From Aporrectodea caliginosa (taxonomy: Eukaryota > Annelida > Clitellata > Crassiclitellata > Lumbricidae), in contig JACEVL010000156.1 of NCBI GenBank assembly GCA_020284085.1, positions 843,501 through 907,500 on the forward strand: a stretch of DNA of 64,000 nucleotides, given 5' to 3'. The notes beneath the pieces were generated by a model, which was given only the letters and a program-made list of their open reading frames with translations, did not search any database and was not told where the DNA came from. The position numbers and the translations under genes are program-made. The stretch's first letter is position 1, and the number at the start of each line of letters is the position of its first letter. Positions 1-9,649 of the stretch are shown in pieces.

Positions 1-1276
1 ACAACGATCCTCAACAACCCACAGACAAAGAGGCTCACAGACAATCCGGTGCCACAGCTGACGGCCGGAAACTGCCAGCAGTGCTAGGAAAACCACCGAC
101 GCTGGTCGCTGATAACCCTGTGGAGGCGAGGCATCGATAGGAGGAGCTGGAATAAGGTAGAGGATGACAGTGGAGAATGGAAAAGGAGCTGGAAAAAAGA
201 GAACATGAGGAGAATAAGAAGCAATAGAATGCCTCGATCGACTTGACTATGCGATACATAGACTGTATAGTTTTAGAAGATTAATTAGCTAGCATTAGAA
301 CTATGTAATTATCATCAAATTATAGCAATACCATTTCAACGACTGTCACTTAGTGCTACCTAATTAGCCCTGTGTCATTAGATTAACTGTTCAACAGCCA
401 TCCGTTGCTTTCTTCTACACAGTTGTACAGATTTCTAGGAACTAATTTATTTCGATGCATGTGCTCAGCACAATGTATATCGGATCCGATATAGGCAATG
501 TCTCTTCGTCACCATACGGTAATTAATCTGCCTCCCGTTTCCGTAGACCGATACTTTCTGCTATAGGCCTAAAGTTCGGTGATTTGTTTCTGGAAATATA
601 TCCGAATTAATCTGTTAAAAATAAGTAATTGAAGAAGTCATCTTACCGGAGAAAGACCTTGCCCTCACTGTTCTGTGGCGCGAGTAGTTTGGAGTTTGCT
701 TCGAAGAGCGTTTGGTGGACACGAAAAGCTATGCAGCAATCGGTCAGATCTTGTGCATGCTCGGCTGAAACTTCTTCTTACTTCCAGTCTTTTTTGTGTG
801 TAGGCCTACAAGAATTTAAGCGTTGAATTTCACAGTAAACTGAGTTGATTTCTGATTTCATTGACGTTCTTCTTTCAGCTGGAGAAAACCAGTAATCAAG
901 CAAAAAAGTAGAATACTATAATAGAATAATTGTAGAAAACACGTATTTGCGTTCCCCCACCCTCTTATTTCGAGAGTTGCTTAGTTAGAAAGTGTGTGCG
1001 GCTTATCTGGGCGGTACGTAGGGGCCTACTGTGCAAGGGCGACACTATATATAGATAGGGTGGCAGGGAGTAATTCTTACAAACATATTTTCATCATTTG
1101 TATCCTAAATTTCAACGGTCATCACATTAAAGACAACGAAAGTCTATGTCCGATTGTGCTCATGATTGTGCTGATGAGAAACTTTAGGCTGGATAGGCCT
1201 ACTGTACACATATATTGTGTAAGCCTGCAGTATATACAGTTTCAACTTAAAGTTGGTGCGACTTAAAGTTCAAACT
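1..1276. other. Intergenic sequence, nothing recognised
   Basis: No exon, RNA gene or transposon signature was seen. The short open frames have no recognisable protein similarity. The TAGGCCTAC motif typical of this window occurs at about 803 and 1194. Confidence 0.5.
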
Positions 1277-1279
1277 GTA

Positions 1280-1354
<75 letters not shown>
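1277..1354. repeat. (AT)n microsatellite
   Basis: An almost uninterrupted run of alternating A and T of about 78 bp. Confidence 0.95.
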
Positions 1355-1356
<2 letters not shown>

Positions 1357-1357
1357 T

Positions 1358-1495
1358 GCAGTCTCTTGCCACCGCCTATATATACGCTGTCGCCTAGCTG
1401 AATTTCCTCGAGGGTTTCCCTGGCCTTAGGGAAAGGTCAGCAAGGCGACTTAGCCGCGACTACCTAGGTCCAAGGGCATCATGCATACTAGAACG
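1358..1495 (+). mobile_element. Truncated 3' part of the local SINE family
   Basis: The stretch aligns, as reverse complement, to the left part of the element at 1905-2330. Shared pieces include TTAGGGAAAGGTCAGCA, CGACTACCTAGG and GGGCATCATGCAT. It therefore looks like a 5'-truncated copy in plus orientation, lacking the tRNA-like head. Followed to about 1740 by unassigned sequence. Confidence 0.55.
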
Positions 1496-1749
1496 TATAC
1501 CTGCCTGGCTGCCTGTCTCTGTATCTCTGTCAGTCTCGCATTTTCTTTCATGTATTATACTGATGCTATATATCCGTAACTGCTGACAAAGTATTATTCT
1601 CTTTGCTCCGACTAATACACTCTCTCACCATTCCCCTGCCTTCTCCATGTCTTGCAAGATGACATACATTACGATTGTCAGATTAAATATTTACCCCTCT
1701 AATGATTTATAAGACTTAAATAAGATATACTAGCTAATTTAGATTTTTG

Positions 1750-1834
1750 CGACTACTATGATGTCTGTACACCAAAATGCGGTTAGCAATTGGTTTATTA
1801 AAGGATATTCTTACTTACTTACTTACTTATTGGA
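1750..1834 (+). mobile_element. LINE 3' end with TTAC tail
   Basis: The sequence ACACCAAAATGCGGTTAGCA, then TTGGTTTATTAAAGGATATTC and a (TTAC)n tail, matches the 3' end of the LINE fragment at 9650-10081 and the inverted copies at 18108-18180 and 18232-18335. Short simple tails are typical of CR1/L2-like LINEs. No coding part remains here. Confidence 0.7.
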
Positions 1835-1904
1835 TTAATTAAGAAAACAATTTCAACAACCAAATTTGCACTATTGTATAGTTTTCAAGCTCAAAGCGTT
1901 TAGG

Positions 1905-2330
1905 TTCTAGTAGGCCTATGCATGATGCCCTAGGTAGTCGCCGTGCTGACCTTTCCCTAAGGCCAGCTATGGAGGGCCTTCGAGGAAGGCGACAACGTAC
2001 AGGCATTATATTAGGCAGTGGCAGTGGGTCATAGAAAACGAGCAGCCTAGCTCTTATGCTTACACTGAGACAGCCATGGGTATGATGTGCTAGCGGTTTC
2101 ATTTTCTTAGCCTCGACATAAGGGCGGGTACGTGTCTACCCATTTCCCTAGCTGTCTGAACATCCCACTGACAATTTACGATTAGTGTACTTATTATAGC
2201 TGACTTGAGTATGAGGTGCCAGTGCGGCCGAAATCTCCAGGAAATGTCTGCCCTGACCGAGATTTGAACCTTTACCCCTCGACTGACAGGACAGCACGTT
2301 AGCCAGACAAACGCGCGCACCACTTAGGCT
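1905..2330 (-). mobile_element. tRNA-derived SINE
   Basis: Read on the minus strand, an A-box-like sequence (around 2291-2304) is followed by a B box GGTTCAAATC (2261-2270). The body then runs leftward through GAGGCTAAGAAAATG and CCATGGCTG to GGCATCATGCAT near 1920. The same order of landmarks occurs in the plus-strand copy starting at about 2445, which defines the family. Intact A and B boxes indicate a pol III internal promoter of tRNA origin, but this is not a functional tRNA because the stem pairing is poor. Confidence 0.75.
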
Positions 2331-2444
2331 AAAGGCGTGGAATATTTGTTAGGTGTAATATATATCGTGTTTAAGTATGCTTGTTCATCGCTTTCTGCAT
2401 ATCGCTTGCCTTCATCGGTATTAAGTGGGTGCTCGATAGTGCAT

Positions 2445-2700
2445 AGGCCTACTGGTTAGCGTGCTGGACGGTAAGTCGAGAAGTCGGTGGTTCAAATCCC
2501 CGCTAGAAATTTGGTTCCAGGTTTCTGCTCCGAGTGCACCTATAGCCAACTCAGCTATAACGAGTACACTGACCATAAGGTTCGGTGGGAAGATGAGACG
2601 GTGATGGAGAGGATTGGCCGCCCGCCCTCATATGCCGAGGCTAAGAAAATGAAGTCACTAACACTTTATACCCATGGCTGCCTCAGGGTTAGCTAGCTTA
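2445..2700 (+). mobile_element. tRNA-derived SINE, partial
   Basis: The A box TGGTTAGCGTGCTGG lies at 2453-2467 and the B box GGTTCAAATCC at 2489-2499. The body contains GGCCGCCCGCCCTCATATGC and GAGGCTAAGAAAATGAAG, then CCCATGGCTGCCTCAG, as in the inverted copy at 1905-2330. The 3' third of the element is missing. Confidence 0.75.
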
Positions 2701-3029
2701 AGGAGCTGATCATCTTCTTATCAAAATGAAGCGACAGAAACTATAGGCCTACGGAGGTCAGTTTGGGATGTTGCAAGAGACAACAGCTGCAGCAAGTTCC
2801 ATATATGGCCTAGGCCTACATAGACACCAATTCTACAACAGCTTATAATCGGTTGACCAAGAAAACGAAATCAGTGTGCCACAGCAATTTCATCAGTCAG
2901 TAACTATAGGTCAATACACTGATTATCTGGTGGAGTTAAGCCTAAGCCCAGAAGAACCACAATTTCCCGAAAATTGGTTGAGTAGGCTAGATTGGAACTG
3001 AGTCTGCATACATGGACAAATTCGCTTCC
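2701..3029. other. Intergenic, nothing recognised
   Basis: No coding or repeat structure seen except two TAGGCCTA motifs. Confidence 0.4.
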
Positions 3030-3639
3030 ATATGGGTATTTCCGTCAATTTTTTGGATTTTGGATGTAGCAAATGTGCAAAAATGAAATGTATTGAAGTG
3101 CATAAAACCAAATATTTTATTGATCTACGATGCATTTAGAATATAAATTTATGAGTTTCCCTGCACGCCACCTTGTGAAAACTTTTTTACAGTGTGATTT
3201 ATACAACATATATCAAAATTTTATCATTACTGTCACACCTGTTTCGGCAGCTGATATCCTATGGCTTTATAATCAGAAACTAAATATTACATCACACAAT
3301 AGTTGAATTCTGACCATATGATATTTTTCTTACTAAGTAGTCTGTAAGTTTACAGTTAAATAACGTATTTAACCTATTTTAAGTCATAATATGTGCATAT
3401 TTAGCTATTTTAGCCATCTATTATCTCCAGTGACAGTAGGTGAGACAAAATGGTTGTGTACTTTTGGATTCCAAATTGTTAACCTGTAACTTTACCGTTA
3501 TTGTAGCCACTAGTTTACTTAATTTTCATGTTTATTAGTTTACAATTTAGTTTTTAATGATTGTGACAGTAATGAGAATTATGTGACAGCAATGAGACTG
3601 TGTGACTGTAATGATAATAAATGTGACATAAATGAGACA

Positions 3640-4290
3640 TGGTAGTGTGACATGAATGAGAAATAAGACTGAAACCCTCGACCATAAAGCAATATTAATG
3701 TCAAAATTATCAGCAATCACAAAATTATAGATGTTTTATCTATAATGTACTCTGAAACATAAGTTCTGGTCATCTGTAAAATAATAACACGAACTTTAGA
3801 AACAGATTAATACTGAATGTGACATGAATGAGAATTCATTGTGACTTGAATGAGAATGCAGTGTGACATGAATGAGAAATAAGACTGAAACAATCGACCA
3901 TAAAGCAATATTAATGTCAAAATTATCAGCAATCACAAAATAATTATAGATGTTTTATCTAATGTACTCTGAAACATAAGTTCTGGTCATCTGTAAAATA
4001 AGACACTAAATTTAGAAACAGACCAATACTGAATGTGACATGAATGAGAATTCATTGTGACTTGAATGAGAATGCAGTATGACATGAATGAGAAATAAGA
4101 CTGAAACCATTGACAATAAAGCAATATTAGTGTCAAAATTATCAGCAATCACAAAATTATAGATGTTTTATCTATAATGTACTCTGAAACATCGGTTCTG
4201 GTTTGTAAAATAAGACATTAAATTTAGAAACAGAATAATACCGAATGTGACATGAATGAGAATTCATTGCGACATGAATGAGAAATAATA
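3640..4290. repeat. 216-bp tandem repeat, about three units
   Basis: The landmark GAAATAAGACTGAAAC recurs at 3660, 3876 and 4092, a constant step of 216 bp. Each unit contains two or three copies of GTGACATGAATGAGAA and an AT-rich segment with GCAATATTAATGTCAAAATT. The units differ by small substitutions and indels, so the array is not very recent. Confidence 0.9.
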
Positions 4291-4469
4291 ATACAAAAGT
4301 CAAGCATCAAGAACCATCTGATATGCCAGACAGGTGCATGCGAAGGTGATTAGTGGATCGTATCTCAAAAAGTACAGACTGGGATTCATGGCTAGCAGGT
4401 TTGTCAGTTGGTATCTGAGCAAAACGCATCAAACAGCACTTGATGCAGATTTCTTCTTACACCTCACCG

Positions 4470-4691
4470 CTAGAGTCTTCCCAACTTCTGAAAGTGCTCT
4501 GCTATTACTAATGGCCCGAGTGCCGCATAATTTTGCAGAGGTTTTTTCTTTTCTTTTCTTTCAAATTTCTTGATGGCGATTTTACGTAGATGCTCTGTAT
4601 AAACTGTCTCTCTGGCAGTTTTCAGTTTTTCCCGAAGTACCTCCAGCCACTCCTTGCGTCCACAGTGATCGTCCGATTCTGTACCCGACAT
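4470..4691 (-). CDS. Hypothetical charged ORF
   Basis: An open frame of 73 codons starts MSGTESDDHCGRKEWLEVLR and is rich in Lys, Glu and Arg, with a KKFERKEKKK stretch. The composition is more protein-like than the other short frames here and predicts a helical segment. It sits inside the block bounded by the 31-bp inverted repeat, so it may be a relic of that element's own protein. No family was recognised. It may equally be chance. Confidence 0.2.
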   Translation of the reverse strand: MSGTESDDHCGRKEWLEVLREKLKTARETVYTEHLRKIAIKKFERKEKKKPLQNYAALGPLVIAEHFQKLGRL

Positions 4692-4799
4692 CTACAAATG
4701 TTTTATTATAAATGTGTTCAAATAACACTAACTACTTTCAACTAACTAACTACTATGACGCTGGATATTTTTTATCAATGGAACATTTATTTAGGAAAA

Positions 4800-5025
4800 G
4801 AACTATTCTCATGGGTCCAGCTTCTACTTATGGAAATAATTATTTTCTTCAATCCAGCTTCTATTGCATCAAAAACTTAGTTTCATCAATCCAGCTTCTA
4901 TTTACGATAAAATTTATTTCCAAAATCCAACTTCTATTTAAATACATAAGTGGTTTCATCAATCCCACTTTCATTTAAGGAAACCATTTTTTTTCATCAA
5001 TCCAGCTTCCATTTTAGTATGACGA
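4800..5025 (+). repeat. Imperfect repeats of about 45 bp (AATCCAGCTTCTATT)
   Basis: The phrase TCAATCCAGCTTCTATT and variants recur five or six times (about 4817, 4850, 4890, 4925, 4960, 5000), each followed by AT-rich sequence. Confidence 0.75.
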
Positions 5026-5756
5026 TATAAAATAATTTACCAACCTAAACTACGGGTTTACCCTGACCCTAACACTAACCCAAAACCTAACCTCATAAAG
5101 CTACCCAAAACTTACGCGATGAGGTTATTATATTCGGCAATAAAACTAATAATTTTACTGCTTTTTATGCTGCATTCATGCACATCTATCATTACTGTCA
5201 CATGTCTATCATTACAGTCACGAGCTTTAAATTTTAAATGTGACTGTAATGAGGCGTGACTGTAATGAGAGAACTGCACTAAACATTGATATGCACGAAC
5301 TATTATGAGGGCTAACGAAGCACAAACAGTTTTTCTTACTTGGACCATACGCCTCATTCGAAAGTTACAGCGCAATATATCGTGTTAGTTAAACTTTAGA
5401 AGTAACAGATGAGGACAGTAATGAGACCTGAAAAGTCCGATTGGTAGTTTTTAAATCATATTCAGGAACATTTTCATGATTTCTTTCATTAACCCTTTCA
5501 TTACCCATGGGACTTTGCAGTCCCGTTGGTAAAAACCGCAATAAAACAATTGTTTAATTGTTTTTGTAGGGTTGTTTACCATTGGGACTTTAAAGTCTCT
5601 TTATAAGGTATCAGGTTTAATCGCTAGATGGGGTAATAATAACAACTCTGAAGCTCTATGAATATTTTATCTTTGGAAGTTTCCGGTCATCTTAGCCAAG
5701 GAATCGATAGTTTTGCCTGTTTGTGTTCTGAAATCCGATCCGAAGTAAAATCACAG

Positions 5757-6083
5757 TAAGTAGAAGTTTTGTTAAGTTATATATTTAAATTATGTTGTTG
5801 CATTGTTTCATAAGATTTATTTGATATTTTGCCCCATCAGAACTTTATAACTTAGTGTTCCTTAGAAGTCCCGTGGGTAAACAACCATGTGGCAGCGTGG
5901 TGTGTCTATGACGCACGATGATTGAGCGACGTTGTTTGTTGGGTTTCATCTACATATTCGCTTAGGTTTTAGAAGGCGATTTGGACAGCCCTGCTTTAGT
6001 AGTGGTGATTTACTGGTGATAGATGCTGGCCTAATAGTCACTGCATACTCTTTTTATTTTATTTTCTTATTTTTAACTTTAGG
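5757..6083 (+). other. Probable 5' UTR intron of the piggyBac gene
   Basis: A strong donor GTAAGTAG begins at about 5769 region (CACAGTAAGTAG) and a strong acceptor (T-rich tract then AACTTTAG) lies directly before the transposase ATG at 6084. Inferred from consensus only. Confidence 0.35.
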
Positions 6084-8444
6084 ATGGCCTTTTCCACTTC
6101 CATGTTTTACAAGAGGAAGTACCAAGCGAGTGTCGCTCGAATACCTGATGCTGCCGAAGACACACCAGAGGAAGCGTCATCTCTGTCATCTTCGCCCGAG
6201 AGTGATCATGAAAATGATGGTCAGAAGAGAGGTGAACGTGGAGTTGGACGTGGCCGCGGCAGAAGACAGGCTCATGCTAGAGGACAGGCTCGTTGTAGAG
6301 GACAGACTCGTTGTAGAGGACAGACTCGTGGCAAGGGAAAAGACCAGGAAGTTGAAGATGATAGGCCACAGGAGGACGTTTCATCTTCGCCCGAGAGTGA
6401 TCATGAAAATGATGCTCAGAAGAGAGGTGAACGTGGAGTTGGACGTGGCCGCGGCAGAAGACAGGCTCATGCTAGAGGACAGACTCGTTGTAGAGGACAG
6501 ACTCGTGGCAAGGGAAAAGACCAGGAAGTTGAAGATGATAGGCCACAGGAGGACTTTTCATCTTCGCCCGAGAGTGATCATGAAAATGATGCTCAGAAGA
6601 GAGGTGAACGTGGAGTTGGACGTGGCCGCGGCAGAAGACAGGCTCATGCTAGAGGACAGACTCGTTGTAGAGGACAGACTCGTGGCAAGGGAAAAGACCA
6701 GGAAGTTGAAGATGATAGGCCACAGGAGGACGTTTCATCTTCGCCCGAGAGTGATCATGAAAATGATGCTCAGAAGAGAGGTGAACGTGGAGTTGGACGT
6801 GGCCGCGGCAGAAGACAGGCTCATGCTAGAGGACAGGCTCGTTGTAGAGGACAGGCTCGTTGTAGAGGACAGACTCGTGGCAAGGGAAAAGACCAGGAAG
6901 TTGAAGATGATAGCCGAGAGGAGGAGGCGGCAGTGGACCAGGTCAGCATCAGGTGGCTCAAGAAGATGATTGCTGAAAAGGATATACCTTTCCAAGATGA
7001 GGGTTGTGGTCCATCACAAGATGACTTTGCTGCATGCCACAGTCCTGTTGACTACTTTTTGACATTTTTGTCACCAGAAATTGTTTGCAACATTGTAACT
7101 CAGTCAAATGAGTATGCAACTTGGCGACAGCTGAAATTTGGAGAAAAGCCAATCCGTCAACTGGAAGACAACGAGTTTCTTTTGTTTTTGGGAATAAATT
7201 TCCTAATGGGCTACCACAACTTGCCTTCGTACACACACTTTTGGAGTACTCAATCAGACCTCGGGGTTGAAATGGTGCAGGAGGCAATGTCACGAAATCG
7301 TTTCTCTGAGATACTACATATTCTCCATGTAGCTGATAATAACGAACTAGAGCAACACAGAAATGATCGGTTGTTCAAGATAAGACCATTGATAACCCAC
7401 CTGAACATTCAGTACCAGAAGCTGTTCAGCCCTACTCAGGCTCAGTCTATCGACGAAGCAATGATTTTGTTCAAAGGTCGAAGTTCTCTCAAACAGTACA
7501 ATCCGATGAAACCCATCAAAAGAGGCTTCAAGATTTGGTGTCGCACTGAAACAAGTGGCTATCTGCACCAGTTTGATGTTTATCAAGGCAAGTCGTGTCG
7601 TGCAAAAGATGGTGATTCTGAGAAACTTGGTCTTGGAGGACAGGTTGTCGCAACCCTCTCGGAATCACTTCAAAATAAGAACCACATTCTGTATTTTGAC
7701 AATTACTTTTCTTCTGTTGCACTTCTTCAGTACCTGTTGAAGAAAGACATATATGCCTGCTGTACTGTAAGATCAGACAGAAAGCTTTTGCCAAATCTCA
7801 CTGCAGACAACCAGATGAAGCGGGGTGACTGTGACTGGCGCGTGTCTGACAGCGGAATTCTGTTTATGAAGTGGAGAGACAACAGGAGTGTACATATGTT
7901 GTCAACAGCACATGGAACAGACGTAAAGAAAGCAATCCGAAGAGTCAAAGATGGCAGCAGCATTGAAGTTGATCGACCAATGGTTGTGGAACACTACAAC
8001 AGAAACATGGGTGGGGTCGATCATGCGGATATGTTGCGGTCATTGTATGGGTTTGACAGGAAGTCGAAGAAATGGTGGCACAGACTGTTCTTCGGCCTGA
8101 TGGATATGACGATGGTGAACTCATTCATCGTCTACTGTGAACTTGTGGAAAAAATTTCTGTTCTGGAGTTCACCAGGTCTGTTGTTAGTGGATTACTAGC
8201 ACACAAGTCACCCGATAGCAACCAGGTACGGAAACGCCGTCGAGTGGCTCCAGATGCTGCAACAACTAACAGGGGAAGTCATTGGCCTCTATTTTCAGAC
8301 TCCAGAGGTCGCTGCTCAGTGTGTGCCAAAGAGAAAAGGGAATCAAGACCATTTTCATACTGTAGCTTCTGCAAAGCTTTTCTTTGTTGCAACTCTAAGT
8401 ACAACTGCTTTGCCAGTTACCACGGAGTACCCACTGATGACTAA
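6084..8444 (+). CDS. piggyBac transposase with repeated Arg/Gly-rich N-terminus
   Basis: This is an uninterrupted 786-codon frame starting MAFSTSMFYKRKYQ. Residues about 36-278 are four tandem copies of an acidic patch (SSSPESDHEND) followed by an Arg/Gly-rich segment (RGVGRGRGRR, then CRGQTRGKGK). A DDE_Tnp_1_7-type domain follows from about residue 316. The three catalytic Asp of the piggyBac family are recognisable at D457 (QSIDEAM), D539 (LYFDNYF) and D646 (GGVDHAD). A C-terminal Cys-rich zinc-binding domain begins at C744 (CSVC) and continues CSFC and FLCC. The enzyme cuts and pastes its element at TTAA sites in the nucleus. With no stop or frameshift and both termini present, it is a plausible autonomous copy. 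The N-terminus is long for the family because of the repeats. Confidence 0.95.
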   Translation: MAFSTSMFYKRKYQASVARIPDAAEDTPEEASSLSSSPESDHENDGQKRGERGVGRGRGRRQAHARGQARCRGQTRCRGQTRGKGKDQEVEDDRPQEDVSSSPESDHENDAQKRGERGVGRGRGRRQAHARGQTRCRGQTRGKGKDQEVEDDRPQEDFSSSPESDHENDAQKRGERGVGRGRGRRQAHARGQTRCRGQTRGKGKDQEVEDDRPQEDVSSSPESDHENDAQKRGERGVGRGRGRRQAHARGQARCRGQARCRGQTRGKGKDQEVEDDSREEEAAVDQVSIRWLKKMIAEKDIPFQDEGCGPSQDDFAACHSPVDYFLTFLSPEIVCNIVTQSNEYATWRQLKFGEKPIRQLEDNEFLLFLGINFLMGYHNLPSYTHFWSTQSDLGVEMVQEAMSRNRFSEILHILHVADNNELEQHRNDRLFKIRPLITHLNIQYQKLFSPTQAQSIDEAMILFKGRSSLKQYNPMKPIKRGFKIWCRTETSGYLHQFDVYQGKSCRAKDGDSEKLGLGGQVVATLSESLQNKNHILYFDNYFSSVALLQYLLKKDIYACCTVRSDRKLLPNLTADNQMKRGDCDWRVSDSGILFMKWRDNRSVHMLSTAHGTDVKKAIRRVKDGSSIEVDRPMVVEHYNRNMGGVDHADMLRSLYGFDRKSKKWWHRLFFGLMDMTMVNSFIVYCELVEKISVLEFTRSVVSGLLAHKSPDSNQVRKRRRVAPDAATTNRGSHWPLFSDSRGRCSVCAKEKRESRPFSYCSFCKAFLCCNSKYNCFASYHGVPTDD
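6189..6918 (+). repeat. In-frame tandem repeats of 177-195 bp inside the transposase
   Basis: The landmark TCTTCGCCCGAGAGTGATCA recurs at 6189, 6384, 6561 and 6738. Steps are 195, 177 and 177 bp, all multiples of three. The length differences come from one more or fewer copy of an 18-bp CRGQ(T/A)R subunit. The units are almost identical, so expansion is recent. Confidence 0.95.
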
Positions 8445-8735
8445 GAACTCCGTCTGAAAGTGTTCTAATGTTGAAATAGAGAGACAATGTGTATGTTAGT
8501 GAACATCATTTGATAAAAATATAGATTAGTTTGTGTGCTTGACATTTTCGTACTGTAGCATTTGCAAAGTTTTTCTTTGTTGCAGCTCTAAGTACAACTA
8601 CTTCGACAGTTACCATAGAGTATCCACTAATGTCTAAAAACTCAGTCTGAAAATGTTCTGATGTTGAAATAAAAATGTATATTTTATTAAACATCACATG
8701 ATAAAAATATATACATAGATAAGTTTGTGTGATTG
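8350..8735 (+). repeat. 193-bp tandem duplication of the transposase 3' end
   Basis: The last coding part and 3' UTR (from the TACTGTAGC/TTCTGCAAAG region near 8360) are repeated 193 bp downstream (about 8543-8735), diverged by point changes. The second copy is outside the reading frame of the first. It carries an AATAAA at about 8669, a likely polyadenylation signal. Confidence 0.85.
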
Positions 8736-9649
8736 ATAACTACAGTATGCCTTAGCCGAATTTCAGTACCGTTGCCTACCAACGGGACTGCAAAGTCCCA
8801 TTTCGTTATTTAAAAAATATATTGAATTTAATTATATTTTTAGTCTTTCCTGCTCCATTTAAGTTATTTCATTATAGATCTGCTCTGTAGTTGATTATTT
8901 TTAATTTTAACCTTATGTGGTAAGCAAAGGGTTAAGTCACATGTTTAAGCAAATTATTGTTTCATTCTTGTTTATAGTTCTTACCGGAAGTCTTGCCAGT
9001 CGTTTCCGTTAGGGTGCGTCCAAAAGTTGATCGAGATTCACACTCGGATTAAGGCGTGACCGTAATGAGGTGCAACCTGAGGAACTAGATTGTTTGACGT
9101 GTTATGCTTAAAATAAGCCTCCGAATTAGACGATCCGTAAACAGATGAAAGAGGACACTCGTAGCTTTAATAAATTGCATCATTGGTATAGCTGCTCAAG
9201 AGATTACAATTTCTGTGCACATCCAAAATCGAAAAATACGGATCGGGACGCGGGACTGTAATGAGATTTGACGTGTTTGGAGCGTTAAATAAAATTAAAA
9301 ATTAACAATCCAATCCATCAAAGATAGCAGATTTTGTTCTGCAGGTCACTACGAACATTTTGATACAGTATGTGCCTCCGTACCTTTATAAATATTGTCT
9401 TAATTGCTCGAGTGACACGAAATCCAAAAAATTGACGGAAATACCCATATAAAGAGCAAAACGAAATTGTGAAAGTTTGGATTATTTGCCAACTGCACGG
9501 CGTGCTCGTGCAGGAACATTTCTTCAATGGGATTAGAGGCGGTATACCTCTTTTAGAAACATCTTATATAATCCTGGACACATCTTCCATAACATAACTA
9601 CCTTCTGTCCTATAGCCTACCTAGGCCTACCTATATGCCCTACCTACCT

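Larger units (their letters stand above)
5493..8931 (+). mobile_element. piggyBac element, apparently complete
   Basis: TTAA target duplications occur at 5489-5492 and 8932-8935. The ends are CCCTTTCATTACC on the left and, read inward from the right, CCCTTTGCTTACC. A perfect 22-bp subterminal inverted repeat containing GGGACTTTGCAGTCCCGTTG lies at 5507-5528 and 8779-8800; the left copy also contains its own palindrome. TTAA targets and CCC...GGG termini are diagnostic for piggyBac. Length is 3,439 bp. The element is nested in the block 3030-9450. Confidence 0.95.
3030..9450. mobile_element. Composite block bounded by a perfect 31-bp inverted repeat
   Basis: Positions 3030-3060 and 9420-9450 are exact reverse complements (outer end ATATGGGTATTTCCGTCAAT). 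Between them lie 216-bp tandem repeats, about 45-bp AT-rich repeats, a dispersed motif GTGAC(T/A)GTAATGAG in both orientations (for example 3228, 3565, 5190, 5240, 5265, 9056, 9257) and a nested piggyBac element. Removing the piggyBac leaves about 3 kb. This is the architecture of a DNA transposon with subterminal repeats, but no transposase other than the nested piggyBac was recognised and no clear target duplication was seen (only TA is shared). Confidence 0.5.

Noticed and set aside
2449..2510. Possible tRNA gene
   Set aside because: A and B boxes are present, but the acceptor and anticodon stems do not pair and the same head is attached to a shared SINE body in the inverted copy.
5060..5100. 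Telomere-like CCCTGACCCTAACACTAACC
   Set aside because: Only a few degenerate units; not an interstitial telomere array.
5932..6969. Overlapping 345-codon plus-strand frame
   Set aside because: It is an out-of-frame reading of the repeats of the piggyBac transposase; its repeats exist only because the unit length is divisible by three.
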